A stretch of 64,000 bases of DNA, from NCBI GenBank assembly GCA_035499735.1, contig DATJYC010000050.1, positions 1 to 64,000 on the forward strand. Reading direction: 5' to 3'. Shown here in pieces: positions 24,379 to 33,958 of the stretch. Position numbers and translations under genes: made by a program. The notes beneath the pieces were generated by a model. That model was not told the DNA's origin, ran no database searches, and was given only the letters and a program-made list of their open reading frames with translations. Each line of letters begins with the position of its first letter. The stretch's first letter is position 1. The stretch is from VBDM01 sp035499735. Its GTDB lineage: Bacteria > Pseudomonadota > Gammaproteobacteria > Burkholderiales > SG8-39.

Positions 24379-26016
24379 ATGGATACGCAGCGCCTCATTC
24401 TCTTCGTCGTATTCTCCTTCTCCCTGCTGCTTCTGTGGGAGGCCTGGCAGAAGGAGTCGAAGCCGCCGACCCAGGGCGCGTCGACGGGTCAGAGTGCGGT
24501 TCCGACGCCGAGCGCGCGCAGCGACGCGCCCGCGCCAGGCGCGCGGGCGGACGTTCCGTCGGCGGCGACATCCGCGGCCGGACCACGGGAGCGCATCCGG
24601 GTAGTGACCGACATGGTGGTCGCCGAGATCGACACGCTCGGCGGCGACATCAATTACCTGGAGTTGCTGAAGCAGAAGGATTCCCGGGACGAGGCGAAAG
24701 ACATCGTCCTTCTGGGTCCGGAGCACCGGTACGCCGCCCAGAGCGGCCTGATCGGTGCAGGGCTGCCCAATCACAGGACAGTATTTCGCGCGCAGGGCAA
24801 GGAGTTCGCGCTCGCGCCGGGTCAGGACAGGCTGGAAGTCAGGCTCGCGGCAGCAGGCCAGGGCGTGAAGGTCACAAAGATCGTCACGTTTCACCGTGGA
24901 AGCTATCGCATCGATGTCGCCGAGGAGATCGCGAACGGGACTTCGGCACCGCTGTCCACGGACGCGTACTTTCAGCTGACCCGCGACGGCGAGTCGCCGG
25001 GCGGCGATCCGTACATGACGAAGACCTACACCGGCGCCGCCGTCTATACGGAGCGCGACAAGTTCCAGAAGGTCACGTTCGATGACATCGCCAAGGGCAA
25101 GGTCGCGTACCCGAAGACCGCCGACAACGGCTGGATCGCGATGATCCAGCACTATTTCGTCGCGGCTCTGCTGCCGCCGGAGAAAGCGCAACGCGAGTAC
25201 TACACGCGCAAGCTGGACGCTGATCTCTACTCGATCGGCGTAATCGTCCCGGTCGGCCCGATCGCGCCTGGCGCCACGGCCCGGGTCGACGTGCCGCTCT
25301 ACGCCGGACCCCAGGACCAGGATCACCTGCAATCCGTCGCACCGGGCCTGCAATTGGTGGTCGACTACGGCTGGCTCACCGTGATCGCTGCCCCGCTGTT
25401 CTGGGTCCTCAAGCTCTTTCACGGCTGGCTCGCGAACTGGGGCCTCGCGATCATTCTGCTCACCGTCGTCATAAAGCTGATTTTCTTTCCCCTCTCGGCG
25501 GCGAGCTATCGCTCGATGGCGAAGATGAAACTCGTCACTCCGCGCCTCATGAAACTGCGCGAACAGTACGGCGACGACAAGGTCAAGATGAACCAGGCGA
25601 TGATGGAGCTGTACAAGACCGAGAAGATCAATCCCCTCGGAGGATGCCTGCCGATTCTCGTGCAGATACCAGTGTTCATCTCGCTCTATTGGGTGCTGTT
25701 CGAGAGCGTCGAGCTCCGACACGCCCCATTCTACCTGTGGATCAGGGATCTCTCCGCGCCCGACCCTTGGTACGTGCTGCCGACCCTGATGATGGTCTCG
25801 ATGATCGTTCAGACGAAGATGAATCCCACGCCGCCCGATCCGGTCCAGGCCAAGGTCATGATGATCATGCCGCTGGTGTTCGGCGTGATGTTCTATTTCT
25901 TCCCGTCCGGCTTGGTGCTCTACTGGTTCGTCAACAACATCCTGTCGATCCTCCAGCAATGGCAGATCACGCGGATGATCGGGGGAGCCAAGGCCGCGGC
26001 GGGCGCCAAGCGCTGA
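24379..26016 (+). CDS. yidC: Membrane protein insertase YidC
   Basis: A 545-residue Oxa1/Alb3/YidC insertase for inner-membrane proteins. It has an N-terminal transmembrane helix (about 5-20), a charged and Ala/Pro-rich linker, the large periplasmic beta-sandwich domain (about 70-330), then the five-helix core starting near residue 345 (WGLAIILLTVVIKLIFFPLS). The conserved hydrophilic-groove arginine lies in SAASYRSMAKM. The basic C-terminal tail ends GGAKAAAGAKR. Typical neighbour order with rnpA-yidD and mnmE. Confidence 0.96.
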   Translation: MDTQRLILFVVFSFSLLLLWEAWQKESKPPTQGASTGQSAVPTPSARSDAPAPGARADVPSAATSAAGPRERIRVVTDMVVAEIDTLGGDINYLELLKQKDSRDEAKDIVLLGPEHRYAAQSGLIGAGLPNHRTVFRAQGKEFALAPGQDRLEVRLAAAGQGVKVTKIVTFHRGSYRIDVAEEIANGTSAPLSTDAYFQLTRDGESPGGDPYMTKTYTGAAVYTERDKFQKVTFDDIAKGKVAYPKTADNGWIAMIQHYFVAALLPPEKAQREYYTRKLDADLYSIGVIVPVGPIAPGATARVDVPLYAGPQDQDHLQSVAPGLQLVVDYGWLTVIAAPLFWVLKLFHGWLANWGLAIILLTVVIKLIFFPLSAASYRSMAKMKLVTPRLMKLREQYGDDKVKMNQAMMELYKTEKINPLGGCLPILVQIPVFISLYWVLFESVELRHAPFYLWIRDLSAPDPWYVLPTLMMVSMIVQTKMNPTPPDPVQAKVMMIMPLVFGVMFYFFPSGLVLYWFVNNILSILQQWQITRMIGGAKAAAGAKR

Positions 26017-26059
26017 GCCGCGGCCCGCGCGGGCCGAGAGGGGTGCCCGAGCAGCGACC

Positions 26060-27409
26060 ATGGCAACACCGTCCGATACCGATGTCATCGCGGCGATCGC
26101 GACCGCCAGCGGCAGGGCGGGCATTGGAATCGTCCGCCTTTCGGGAAGGAACCTGAGACCGCTCGCAGCGCAGCTCCTGGGCGCTGTGCCCGCGCCGCGC
26201 GTGGCTACGCGAGCCGCTTTCAGGGGGCCGGGTGGGGAACCGCTCGACGACGGCATCGCCCTTTTTTTCCCGGAGCCCACTTCGTATACAGGCGAGGACG
26301 TGCTGGAGCTTCAGGGGCACGGCGGTCCGGTCGTGCTTCAGCTCATCCTGCGCCGCTGTCTCGAGCTCGGCGCGCGGCTGGCCGAGCCCGGGGAATTCAG
26401 CCGGCGGGCGTTTCTGAACGACAAGCTCGACCTCGTCCAAGCCGAGGGGGTGGCGGACCTCATCGACGCCGCGACCGAAGCCGCGGCGCGATGTGCGCTG
26501 CGGTCTCTGCGCGGGGAATTCTCCGAGTGCATCCGCGCCCTGGTGCGCCAGCTCGTCGAGCTGCGCGTCCTGGTCGAGGCGACGCTCGACTTCCCCGAGG
26601 AAGACCTGGATCCCATGGACCGCGAGGATGCGCGCTTGCGTCTTTCGCGGCTGCAGCAGGACCTGGAACGCGCGCTCGCGCTAGGGCGCCAGGGGAGCGT
26701 GCTGCGCAGCGGGCTCCAAGTGGTTCTCGCGGGCCAGCCCAACGTGGGCAAATCGTCGCTTCTGAATCGGCTGGCAGGGGAGGATCTGGCCATCGTCACC
26801 GAGATCCCGGGAACGACGCGGGACGCGGTACGCCAGACGATCCAGATCGAGGGTGTTCCCATGAGCATCATCGACACCGCCGGGCTGCGCGACACCCACG
26901 ATCCCGTCGAAGCGATAGGGGTCGCGCGCGCATGGGAGACGATCGCGCAAGCGGATGCGATGCTGCTCATCGTCGACGCCCGCGAGGGAGTGACCGCGGC
27001 CGACGAAATGATCGCGCGGAAGCTTCCGGGCGGGCTCACGCCGGTGACGGTGTTCAACAAGATCGATCTTTCCGGCGACGCACCCGGCACGCAGGTAGAG
27101 AACGACCGCCGGCGCGTCTATCTCTCGGCCAAGACCGGAGCCGGGATCGAAGGTTTGCGCGGTACGCTGCTCAGGCTCGCGGGGTGGCAATCGGAAGGCG
27201 GACATGTCTTCATGGCGCGCGAGCGGCATCTGGTCGCGCTGGAGCGCGCCGCGGCTGCGCTGCATCGAGCGGGGCACGGGTCCGGTCGCACCGAGCTGCT
27301 CGCGGAGGAGCTGCGGGTAGCGCAGCGCGAGCTCGGCGCAATCACCGGTGAAGTATCCGCCGACGACTTGCTCGGGGAGATCTTCGCGCGCTTTTGCATC
27401 GGAAAGTAG
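26060..27409 (+). CDS. mnmE: tRNA modification GTPase MnmE
   Basis: A 449-residue GTPase that, with MnmG, installs the cmnm5 group on wobble uridines. Folate-binding N-domain (1-120), helical domain, and an inserted G domain whose P-loop is near residue 225 (GQPNVGKSS), with DTAGLRDT and NKIDLS. It ends in CIGK, the conserved catalytic-cysteine tail. Preceded by a 43-bp gap that contains a GC palindrome (26021-26036). Confidence 0.96.
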   Translation: MATPSDTDVIAAIATASGRAGIGIVRLSGRNLRPLAAQLLGAVPAPRVATRAAFRGPGGEPLDDGIALFFPEPTSYTGEDVLELQGHGGPVVLQLILRRCLELGARLAEPGEFSRRAFLNDKLDLVQAEGVADLIDAATEAAARCALRSLRGEFSECIRALVRQLVELRVLVEATLDFPEEDLDPMDREDARLRLSRLQQDLERALALGRQGSVLRSGLQVVLAGQPNVGKSSLLNRLAGEDLAIVTEIPGTTRDAVRQTIQIEGVPMSIIDTAGLRDTHDPVEAIGVARAWETIAQADAMLLIVDAREGVTAADEMIARKLPGGLTPVTVFNKIDLSGDAPGTQVENDRRRVYLSAKTGAGIEGLRGTLLRLAGWQSEGGHVFMARERHLVALERAAAALHRAGHGSGRTELLAEELRVAQRELGAITGEVSADDLLGEIFARFCIGK

Positions 27410-27417
27410 GCGAGCCG

Positions 27418-28455
27418 ATGAGATCCCGACCCGTGCTCGGTGCGCTCGCGCTTTGTGCCGCGAGCGGCGCGGCGTTCAGCTTGCTGCGCGCGCCGCTTCC
27501 GTGGATGCTCGGGCCCCTGTTCGCCATGGCGCTGGGCAGATTTGTCGGCGTGGGAATCGCGGCTCCCCCCGGGGGGAGGGCGGCGGGTCAGTTGATCATC
27601 GCCTGCGCGCTGGGACTGTATTTCACCCCGGCGGTCGGGGTCCAGGTTGTCGCGCATTGGTACCTCCTGCTGGCGGCCGCGCTGCTTGCCGTGCTGCTCG
27701 CCTGTGCGAGCGGGTGGTTTCTCACGCGCAGCGCGGGGCTGGACGGCACGACAGCGCTGTTCGCGAGCGTGCCGGGGGGCGCGGCGGAGATGACCATACT
27801 CGGGGAGCGGTTCGGCGCACGTCCCGACCGCGTGGTGGTTGCGCAGGCGCTTCGTGTGCTCATCGTCGTGCTCGTTGTGCCCTTCGGCTTCACGGCCCTC
27901 GGCCTGCATGGCGCCGATGTCTATCGGCCCGCGCAGTACGCGGTCGACGGTCTCGGCCTTGCGGCCCTGCTGGGCGCCGCTGCCGCAGGGGGCGCTGCGC
28001 TCGCGAGCCTGCGGGTCCCGAATGCTTGGATGCTCGGGCCCCTTGCAGTGACGGCGGCGCTCACCTTGGGCGAGGTCAGCCTGTCTGCGATTCCCACCTG
28101 GCTGTCGAACGCGGCCCAACTCCTCCTCGGTTGCGCGCTCGGATCGAGCTTCGAGCGCGAATCGCTCAGGACATCGCCACGCTTCATCGGCCTTGTCTTT
28201 GTCTCCGTGGGGTTCGCGATGGCGGCATCCGCCCTGGCCGCGTGGGGCCTGGCTTCGACAGGAACGGTGCCCGTCGCAACCATGGTGCTCGCGACGGCGC
28301 CTGGTGGAATGGCGGAGATGTGCGTCACCGCCAAGGTCCTGCAGCTGGGTGTCCCCTTGGTCACGGCTGCACATGTGACGCGGGTCATCATCCTGGTAAC
28401 GACCACGGCGCCCATGTTTCGGCTGGCTAACCGGCTGAGACGAGCCTGGCGTTGA
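27418..28455 (+). CDS. AbrB family membrane protein (internal duplication)
   Basis: A 345-residue very hydrophobic protein with roughly ten helices. It shows an internal duplication: PWMLGPLFAMALGR with VPGGAAEMTILGERFGA in the first half, NAWMLGPLAVTAAL with APGGMAEMCVTAKVL in the second. This matches the AbrB-duplication membrane family (often misnamed a regulator), whose transport function is not well defined. The start at 27418 follows mnmE by 8 bp; an earlier in-frame start overlaps mnmE. Probably cotranscribed with mnmE. Confidence 0.85.
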   Translation: MRSRPVLGALALCAASGAAFSLLRAPLPWMLGPLFAMALGRFVGVGIAAPPGGRAAGQLIIACALGLYFTPAVGVQVVAHWYLLLAAALLAVLLACASGWFLTRSAGLDGTTALFASVPGGAAEMTILGERFGARPDRVVVAQALRVLIVVLVVPFGFTALGLHGADVYRPAQYAVDGLGLAALLGAAAAGGAALASLRVPNAWMLGPLAVTAALTLGEVSLSAIPTWLSNAAQLLLGCALGSSFERESLRTSPRFIGLVFVSVGFAMAASALAAWGLASTGTVPVATMVLATAPGGMAEMCVTAKVLQLGVPLVTAAHVTRVIILVTTTAPMFRLANRLRRAWR

Positions 28456-28600
28456 TCGGATGGGAACATTGATTCTAGGTAATTGTTTAATATCGATTTT
28501 TTAATGTGGCCGCGGATCATGCTAGAGTTCGGTCCCTTACCAATTCTGTTCGGCCGAGGGTGTGGCGATCACCCGAAGCCGCTATCGCGAGGCCCCAGGG
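28456..28600 (+). promoter_or_regulatory. AT-rich leader region upstream of pckG
   Basis: A 145-bp gap with a marked AT-rich stretch at 28466-28505, containing TTGATT (28469-28474) and TATCGA/TTTAAT-like hexamers downstream. It is the likely pckG promoter area; the exact -10 cannot be fixed by eye. Confidence 0.45.
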
Positions 28601-30433
28601 ATGAACCAGCCATACGTTGCCGCTATTGATATCGGCGCACCTGCCCACGTCCAGCACGCTGGCGTCAAGGAATGGGTCGCGCGTATCGCAGCGCTGACGA
28701 AGCCGGACCGCATTCAGTGGTGTGACGGCTCCAAGCAGGAATACGACCGCCTGTGTGCGGAGATGGTGGAATCCGGCACGCTCAGGGCGCTCAATCCCAA
28801 GCTACGCCCTGGCTGCTTTCTCGCGCTCTCAGACCCGAATGACGTCGCGCGGACCGAAGACCGGACGTTCATCTGCTCCGAGCGCAAGGAAGATGCGGGG
28901 CCGACGAACAACTGGGTCGATCCGCGGGAGATGCGCGGAACGCTGGACAAGCTCTTCGATGGCTGCATGCGCGGCCGGACGTTGTACGTGGTTCCGTTCT
29001 CGATGGGACCCCTGGGTTCGCACATCGCCCACATCGGGATCGAGCTGACCGATTCTCCGTATGTGGTCGTCAGCATGCGCATCATGACGCGTATGTCCAA
29101 GAAAGTATGGGAGATTCTCGGAAAGAACGGCCAATTTGTTCCCTGCATTCATTCAGTCGGCGCCCCCCTCGCCCCTGGTCAGAAGGACGTGCAGTGGCCG
29201 TGCAGCAAGGAGCACCGATACATCGTCCATTACCCCGAAAGGAAGGAGATCTGGTCGTTCGGATCGGGGTATGGGGGAAACGCGCTCCTCGGCAAGAAAT
29301 GTTTTTCGCTGCGCATCGCGTCGGTCATGGGACGGGAACAAGGCTGGCTCGCCGAGCACATGCTGATCCTCGGTGTGACGCCGCCGTCTGGCGAGAAGAT
29401 CTATGTGAGCGCGGCTTTTCCTTCGGCCTGCGGAAAGACCAATTTCGCGATGCTGATCCCGCCCGAGGCGTTCCGCGGCTGGCAGGTTTCTACGGTTGGG
29501 GAAGACATCGCGTGGATCAAGCCCGGCAAGGATGGTCGCTTCTATGCGATCAACCCGGAGTCCGGCGTATTTGGAGTGGCGCCCGGAACCTCGGCGAAGA
29601 CCAACCCTAACTGCATGAAGATGATCGAGAAGGATACGATCTTCACCAACGTCGCATTGACGCCCGATGGCGATGTCTGGTGGGAAGGGATGACCGAGAC
29701 ACCCCCTGCGCGCTTGATCGACTGGCAGGGCAAGGAGTGGACGCCTGATTGCGGCCGTAAGGCGGCGCACCCCAACGCGCGCTTCACCGTGCTGGCGTCG
29801 CAGTGCCCATCGATCGATTCTGCCTGGGAAGATCCCCAAGGCGTGCCGATCTCGGCTTTCGTGTTCGGGGGCCGCCGCTCGGACACTGTTCCGCTCGTAG
29901 CCGAGACCTTCGACTGGGATTCGGGGGTCTACGCGGCCGCGACCATGGGCTCGGAAACCACCGCTGCCGCGACCGGCAAGGTCGGGGTGGTGCGCCGTGA
30001 CCCCATGGCGATGATCCCCTTCGTGGGATACAACATGGGCGATTACTTCAACCACTGGCTCAAGCTCGGGCGCAGCGTACCCAGGCGTCCGCGCATCTTT
30101 TGCGTCAACTGGTTCCGCACCGACGCATCGGGCAAGTTCGTGTGGCCGGGGTTCCGCGAGAACATGCGCGTGCTGAAGTGGATCGTCGAGCGCTGCCAGG
30201 GCAAGGCGGGCGGCGTGAAGACTCCGATCGGGCACGTCCCGGCGTTTGCCGACCTCGAGTGGAAGGGACTCGAGGCCTTCACCGGGGACAAGTACCAGCG
30301 CGTCAGCTCCGTGGATGCGCGCGAGTGGAAGCGCGAGCTGAAGCTGCACGACGAGCTGCTGAAAATGCTGGGCAACCGGCTGCCTGAGGAGCTGGCTTCG
30401 CGTCGTTCGGAGCTCGAGCGCTCCCTAAACTGA
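28601..30433 (+). CDS. pckG: Phosphoenolpyruvate carboxykinase (GTP)
   Basis: A 610-residue GTP-type PEPCK that converts oxaloacetate to PEP in gluconeogenesis. The kinase-1a P-loop is at residues 275-281 (SACGKTN) within FPSACGKTNFAMLIPP. The substrate and Mn site regions are visible (GSGYGGNALLGKKCFSLR, VGEDIAWIK), as is the family segment FVGYNMGDYFNHWL. The start at 28601 gives the normal length; the open frame reaches 13 codons upstream without a good ribosome site. It is not part of the usual origin cluster and sits between mnmE-abrB and mnmG, with its own terminator. Confidence 0.96.
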   Translation: MNQPYVAAIDIGAPAHVQHAGVKEWVARIAALTKPDRIQWCDGSKQEYDRLCAEMVESGTLRALNPKLRPGCFLALSDPNDVARTEDRTFICSERKEDAGPTNNWVDPREMRGTLDKLFDGCMRGRTLYVVPFSMGPLGSHIAHIGIELTDSPYVVVSMRIMTRMSKKVWEILGKNGQFVPCIHSVGAPLAPGQKDVQWPCSKEHRYIVHYPERKEIWSFGSGYGGNALLGKKCFSLRIASVMGREQGWLAEHMLILGVTPPSGEKIYVSAAFPSACGKTNFAMLIPPEAFRGWQVSTVGEDIAWIKPGKDGRFYAINPESGVFGVAPGTSAKTNPNCMKMIEKDTIFTNVALTPDGDVWWEGMTETPPARLIDWQGKEWTPDCGRKAAHPNARFTVLASQCPSIDSAWEDPQGVPISAFVFGGRRSDTVPLVAETFDWDSGVYAAATMGSETTAAATGKVGVVRRDPMAMIPFVGYNMGDYFNHWLKLGRSVPRRPRIFCVNWFRTDASGKFVWPGFRENMRVLKWIVERCQGKAGGVKTPIGHVPAFADLEWKGLEAFTGDKYQRVSSVDAREWKRELKLHDELLKMLGNRLPEELASRRSELERSLN

Positions 30434-30454
30434 GCCTGCTCCAGGCGCCCGAAA

Positions 30455-30480
30455 AAGCCGTCTCCGCGACGGCTTCTTTC
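30455..30480 (+). terminator. Rho-independent terminator after pckG
   Basis: An 8-bp stem (AAGCCGTC / GACGGCTT, 30455-30462 and 30468-30475) with a 5-nt loop, preceded by A residues and followed by CTTTC, 21 bp after the pckG stop. The T-run is interrupted by C. Confidence 0.75.
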
Positions 30481-30533
30481 TTGCGTGGAGAAACTCTGGG
30501 CTCCCTGTGCACAGCCGGTGGATGAGCTGTGGA

Positions 30534-30549
30534 TGTTCCACGTGAAACA
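30534..30549. other. parS: parS centromere site
   Basis: TGTTCCACGTGAAACA is an exact match to the general bacterial parS consensus TGTTNCACGTGAAACA, a 16-bp palindrome bound by ParB. It lies in the pckG-mnmG gap, 3.4 kb before parB and about 7 kb from the candidate oriC, as expected for an origin-proximal site. No second copy was found by eye in the window. Confidence 0.93.
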
Positions 30550-30636
30550 ACGCGTTCCGCGGCGGGGGCTGGGTTTCTGTCCTTCGAAACTGCTATTTTC
30601 CCGCAGCGTTTGGCCTTAGAATTCGTCCGTTCTCCG

Positions 30637-32532
30637 ATGCGATTCCCCAATCATTTTGATGTGATCATCGTCGGCGGGGGCCATGCCGGCACCGAAGCCG
30701 CCCTTGCGTCCGCGCGCAGCGGGTGCAGCACGCTGCTCGTGACGCATAACCTTGAAACTTTGGGACAAATGTCCTGTAACCCCTCGATTGGGGGTATCGG
30801 GAAGGGCCACCTCGTCAAGGAAATAGACGCGCTGGGCGGGGCGATGGCGATCGCGACCGACGAGGCTGGGATCCAGTTCCGCATCCTCAACTCGTCGAAG
30901 GGGCCAGCCGTACGCGCGACACGGGCCCAGGCCGACCGGCTCCTTTACAAGCGCGCGATCCGCTCGCGCCTCGAGAGCCAGCCGAACCTCACTCTGTTCC
31001 AGCAGGCTGTGGACGATCTGGTGCTCGAAGGCGACCGGGTGGGCGGAGTCGTGACGCAATTGGGTGCGCGATTCAGTGCGCGCTGCGTAGTCCTCACCAC
31101 GGGCACTTTTCTGTCCGGCCTCGTGCATATTGGCCTGACCAACTACCAAGCGGGCCGCGCGGGCGATCCGCCCTCGCTCAGCCTTGCAGGGCGCCTGCGT
31201 GAGCTCAAGCTTCCGGTAGGCCGACTGAAGACAGGGACGCCGCCGAGGCTCGACGGCAGGACAATCGATTTCTCGGTGATGAAGCCGCAGCCCGGCGACG
31301 AACCTGTGCCGATATTCTCGTTCCTCGGCACGCGGGAGATGCATCCCGGCCAGCTGCCCTGCTGGATCACGCACACGAATCCGCGAACGCACGAGATCAT
31401 CCGGGGCGGGCTCGACCGCTCGCCGATGTATACCGGCGTGATCGAGGGGATCGGTCCGCGCTACTGCCCGTCGATCGAGGACAAGATCCATCGCTTTGCC
31501 GAGAAGTCCAGCCATCAGATTTTCCTCGAGCCCGAGGGTCTCACGACCAACGAGTTCTACCCAAACGGGATCTCGACGAGCCTCCCGTTCGACGTGCAGA
31601 TCGAGCTGGTGCGGAGCATTCGCGGATTGGAAAGTGCTCACCTGCTGCGGCCGGGATACGCGATCGAGTACGACTACTACGATCCGCGCCACCTGAAGTC
31701 GTCGCTCGAGACCAAGCCGATCTCCGGTCTGTTCTTCGCCGGGCAGATCAACGGCACGACGGGCTACGAGGAGGCCGCGGCACAGGGCGTTCTCGCCGGG
31801 ATCAACGCTGCGCGCCTTGCAAAGGGCGAGGCGGCTTGGTGTCCGAGGCGAGACGAGGCATACCTGGGCGTTCTTGTCGACGACCTGATCACCCGCGGAG
31901 TCAGCGAGCCCTACCGCATGTTCACTAGCCGTGCCGAATACCGTCTGATGCTCCGCGAGGACAACGCGGACCTGCGTCTCACCGAGACCGGCCGCAGGCT
32001 CGGAGTCGTAGATGACGAGCGCTGGGACGCCTTCAGCCGCAAGCGCGACGCCATCTCGCGCGAGCAGGAACGGCTGAAGTCCACGTGGGTTGGCCCGAAG
32101 ACGGTGGCACCCGGCGTCGCGGAGCGCGTGCTCGGCTGCGCACTCGAGCGCGAATACTCGCTGATGGATCTGCTCAAGCGGCCCGAAGCGAGCTATGCAT
32201 CCCTTGGCGAACTCTCGGGAGCTGCGGGTGCGGTGGAAGATGCCGTGGTCGCGGCGCAGGTGGAGATCCAAGCCAAGTACCAGGGCTACGTGGCGCGCCA
32301 GCGCGAGGAGATCGAGCGTCACGAGCGCTACGAGTCGCTCACGCTTCCTTGCGATCTCGATTACGACCAAGTGCGCGGGCTCTCAACCGAAGCGCGGCAG
32401 AAGCTGAAGCAGCATCGGCCGGAGACGATAGGGCAGGCTTCGCGGATCTCTGGAATCACCCCGGCCGCGATCTCTCTGCTGCTGGTGCACCTGAAGCGGC
32501 GTGCCGGGATGCAGGAAAGAACCGCGGCATGA
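30637..32532 (+). CDS. mnmG: tRNA uridine-5-carboxymethylaminomethyl modification enzyme MnmG (GidA)
   Basis: A 631-residue FAD enzyme, partner of MnmE. The FAD dinucleotide motif is at residues 13-18 (GGGHAG). CNPSIGGIGKGHLVKE and the family segment LKTGTPPRLDGRTIDF are present, as is the C-terminal helical domain that ends GITPAAISLLLVHLKRR. The start at 30637 (MRFPNHFDV) gives the normal length; the frame is open back through parS, which is rejected. Overlaps rsmG by 4 bp. Confidence 0.96.
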   Translation: MRFPNHFDVIIVGGGHAGTEAALASARSGCSTLLVTHNLETLGQMSCNPSIGGIGKGHLVKEIDALGGAMAIATDEAGIQFRILNSSKGPAVRATRAQADRLLYKRAIRSRLESQPNLTLFQQAVDDLVLEGDRVGGVVTQLGARFSARCVVLTTGTFLSGLVHIGLTNYQAGRAGDPPSLSLAGRLRELKLPVGRLKTGTPPRLDGRTIDFSVMKPQPGDEPVPIFSFLGTREMHPGQLPCWITHTNPRTHEIIRGGLDRSPMYTGVIEGIGPRYCPSIEDKIHRFAEKSSHQIFLEPEGLTTNEFYPNGISTSLPFDVQIELVRSIRGLESAHLLRPGYAIEYDYYDPRHLKSSLETKPISGLFFAGQINGTTGYEEAAAQGVLAGINAARLAKGEAAWCPRRDEAYLGVLVDDLITRGVSEPYRMFTSRAEYRLMLREDNADLRLTETGRRLGVVDDERWDAFSRKRDAISREQERLKSTWVGPKTVAPGVAERVLGCALEREYSLMDLLKRPEASYASLGELSGAAGAVEDAVVAAQVEIQAKYQGYVARQREEIERHERYESLTLPCDLDYDQVRGLSTEARQKLKQHRPETIGQASRISGITPAAISLLLVHLKRRAGMQERTAA

Positions 32533-33179
32533 TGGCTCTCGCCGCGGTGTCGCAGGACGTGCTGGGCAAGCAGCTTGAGCACGGCATGCGAGCTCTGGGG
32601 CTCGAGACGAGCAACGAGGTCCGGCAACGGCTGCTACAGCACCTCGAATTGCTCGACAAATGGAATCGGGTCCACAACCTGACCTCCATACGGGACAGGG
32701 CAAAAGCGGTGAGTGTGCACATACTTGACAGCCTGACCATCGTCCCGTACCTGCAGGGCAAGCGGCTGCTGGACGCGGGCAGCGGCGCGGGGTACCCGGG
32801 GATTCCCATCGCTCTGGTCAAACCGGACATCGAGGTGGATCTTCTCGACAGCAATCATAAGAAGTGCGCCTTTCTCAGGCAGGCGGTCGCCGAGCTGGGA
32901 TTGAAAAACGTCCAGATCGTCTGCGAACGGCTCGAGTCGTGGCGCCCCTCGGAGCGTTTCGACTGCGTGGTCTCGCGCGCCGTTGCCGAGATCGCTGAGG
33001 TCATCGGCCTCGTCCACCATCTGCTCGCGCCCGGGGGCGTGATCGCGGCGATGAAGGGCCTGCATCCCTTCGAGGAGATTGAGCGGATTCCGCCCGGGTA
33101 TCGCGTGCGCCAAGTCCATGCGCTTACCGTGCCAGGCCTCGACGCCAAACGGCACCTGGTGTTGATCGAGCGCGCATGA
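32529..33179 (+). CDS. rsmG: 16S rRNA m7G527 methyltransferase RsmG (GidB)
   Basis: A 216-residue SAM methyltransferase acting on G527 of 16S rRNA. Motifs include NLTSIRDRAKAVSVHILDSL, the SAM loop LLDAGSGAGYPGIPIA and VVSRAVAEIAE. The first ATG overlaps the mnmG stop (ATGA); a second ATG follows directly, so the exact start is uncertain by one codon. Its stop overlaps the parA start, also ATGA. Confidence 0.96.
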   Translation: MMALAAVSQDVLGKQLEHGMRALGLETSNEVRQRLLQHLELLDKWNRVHNLTSIRDRAKAVSVHILDSLTIVPYLQGKRLLDAGSGAGYPGIPIALVKPDIEVDLLDSNHKKCAFLRQAVAELGLKNVQIVCERLESWRPSERFDCVVSRAVAEIAEVIGLVHHLLAPGGVIAAMKGLHPFEEIERIPPGYRVRQVHALTVPGLDAKRHLVLIERA

Positions 33180-33958
33180 CGCGGATCCTGGCCGTCACGA
33201 ATCAGAAGGGCGGGGTCGGAAAGACCACGACCAGCGTCAACCTCGCGGCGGGACTGGCGCAGTCCGGAAAGCGCGTACTGCTCGTGGACCTCGATCCCCA
33301 GGGGAACGCCACGATGGGAAGCGGCGTCGACAAGCGGGCGCTCAAGACGTCCGTCTACCAGGTGTTGCTGGGACTGGCGACTGCGGAGTCGGCGCGCCAG
33401 CGGTCCGAGGCCGGGGGCTACGACCTGATTCCCGCCAACCGCGATCTCGCCGGCGCGGAGGTCGAGCTCGTCGACCTCGAGCACCGCGAGTCCCGACTCA
33501 AGGGCGCGCTCCGCTCGATCGTGGACCAGTACGATTTCATTCTGCTCGACTGTCCCCCGTCGCTCAGCATGCTCACGGTGAACGCGCTCGTCGCCGCCCA
33601 CGCCGTGATGATCCCCATGCAATGCGAGTACTACGCCCTCGAGGGATTGTCGGACCTGGTCAACACCATCAAGAAGGTGCGCCAGGGCCTGAATCCGAAG
33701 CTCGAAATCGAGGGGCTGCTGCGAACGATGTTCGACCCGCGCAACACGCTCGCGCAGCAGGTATCGGCGCAGCTCCAAGAGCATTTCGGCGACAAGGTGT
33801 ACGCGACCGTAATCCCGCGCAACGTCCGCCTTGCCGAGGCGCCGAGCTTCGGCGCGCCCGCCGTCAAGCTCGACCGCGAATGCAAGGGCTCGCAGGCGTA
33901 TGTCGAGTTGGTCGGCGAGATACTGTCACGCAATGGGCTCGAGGCGGCGGCGCAATGA
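33176..33958 (+). CDS. parA: Chromosome partitioning ATPase ParA (Soj)
   Basis: A 260-residue Walker-type ParA without an N-terminal DNA-binding extension, i.e. the chromosomal form. The deviant Walker A is at residues 10-18 (QKGGVGKTT) with the signature lysine K11, and DLDPQGNAT and LLDCPPSLS follow. It acts with ParB and parS to separate newly replicated origins. Coupled by 4-bp overlaps to rsmG before and parB after. Confidence 0.97.
   Translation: MTRILAVTNQKGGVGKTTTSVNLAAGLAQSGKRVLLVDLDPQGNATMGSGVDKRALKTSVYQVLLGLATAESARQRSEAGGYDLIPANRDLAGAEVELVDLEHRESRLKGALRSIVDQYDFILLDCPPSLSMLTVNALVAAHAVMIPMQCEYYALEGLSDLVNTIKKVRQGLNPKLEIEGLLRTMFDPRNTLAQQVSAQLQEHFGDKVYATVIPRNVRLAEAPSFGAPAVKLDRECKGSQAYVELVGEILSRNGLEAAAQ

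Noticed and set aside
26021..26036. Perfect GC palindrome CGGCCCGCGCGGGCCG after yidC as a terminator
   Set aside because: No T-run follows; chance palindromes are common at this GC content.
30500..30540. DnaA-box-like sequences (TGTGGATGT and similar) near mnmG
   Set aside because: Two or more mismatches to TTATCCACA; the clear signal here is parS, not an origin cluster.
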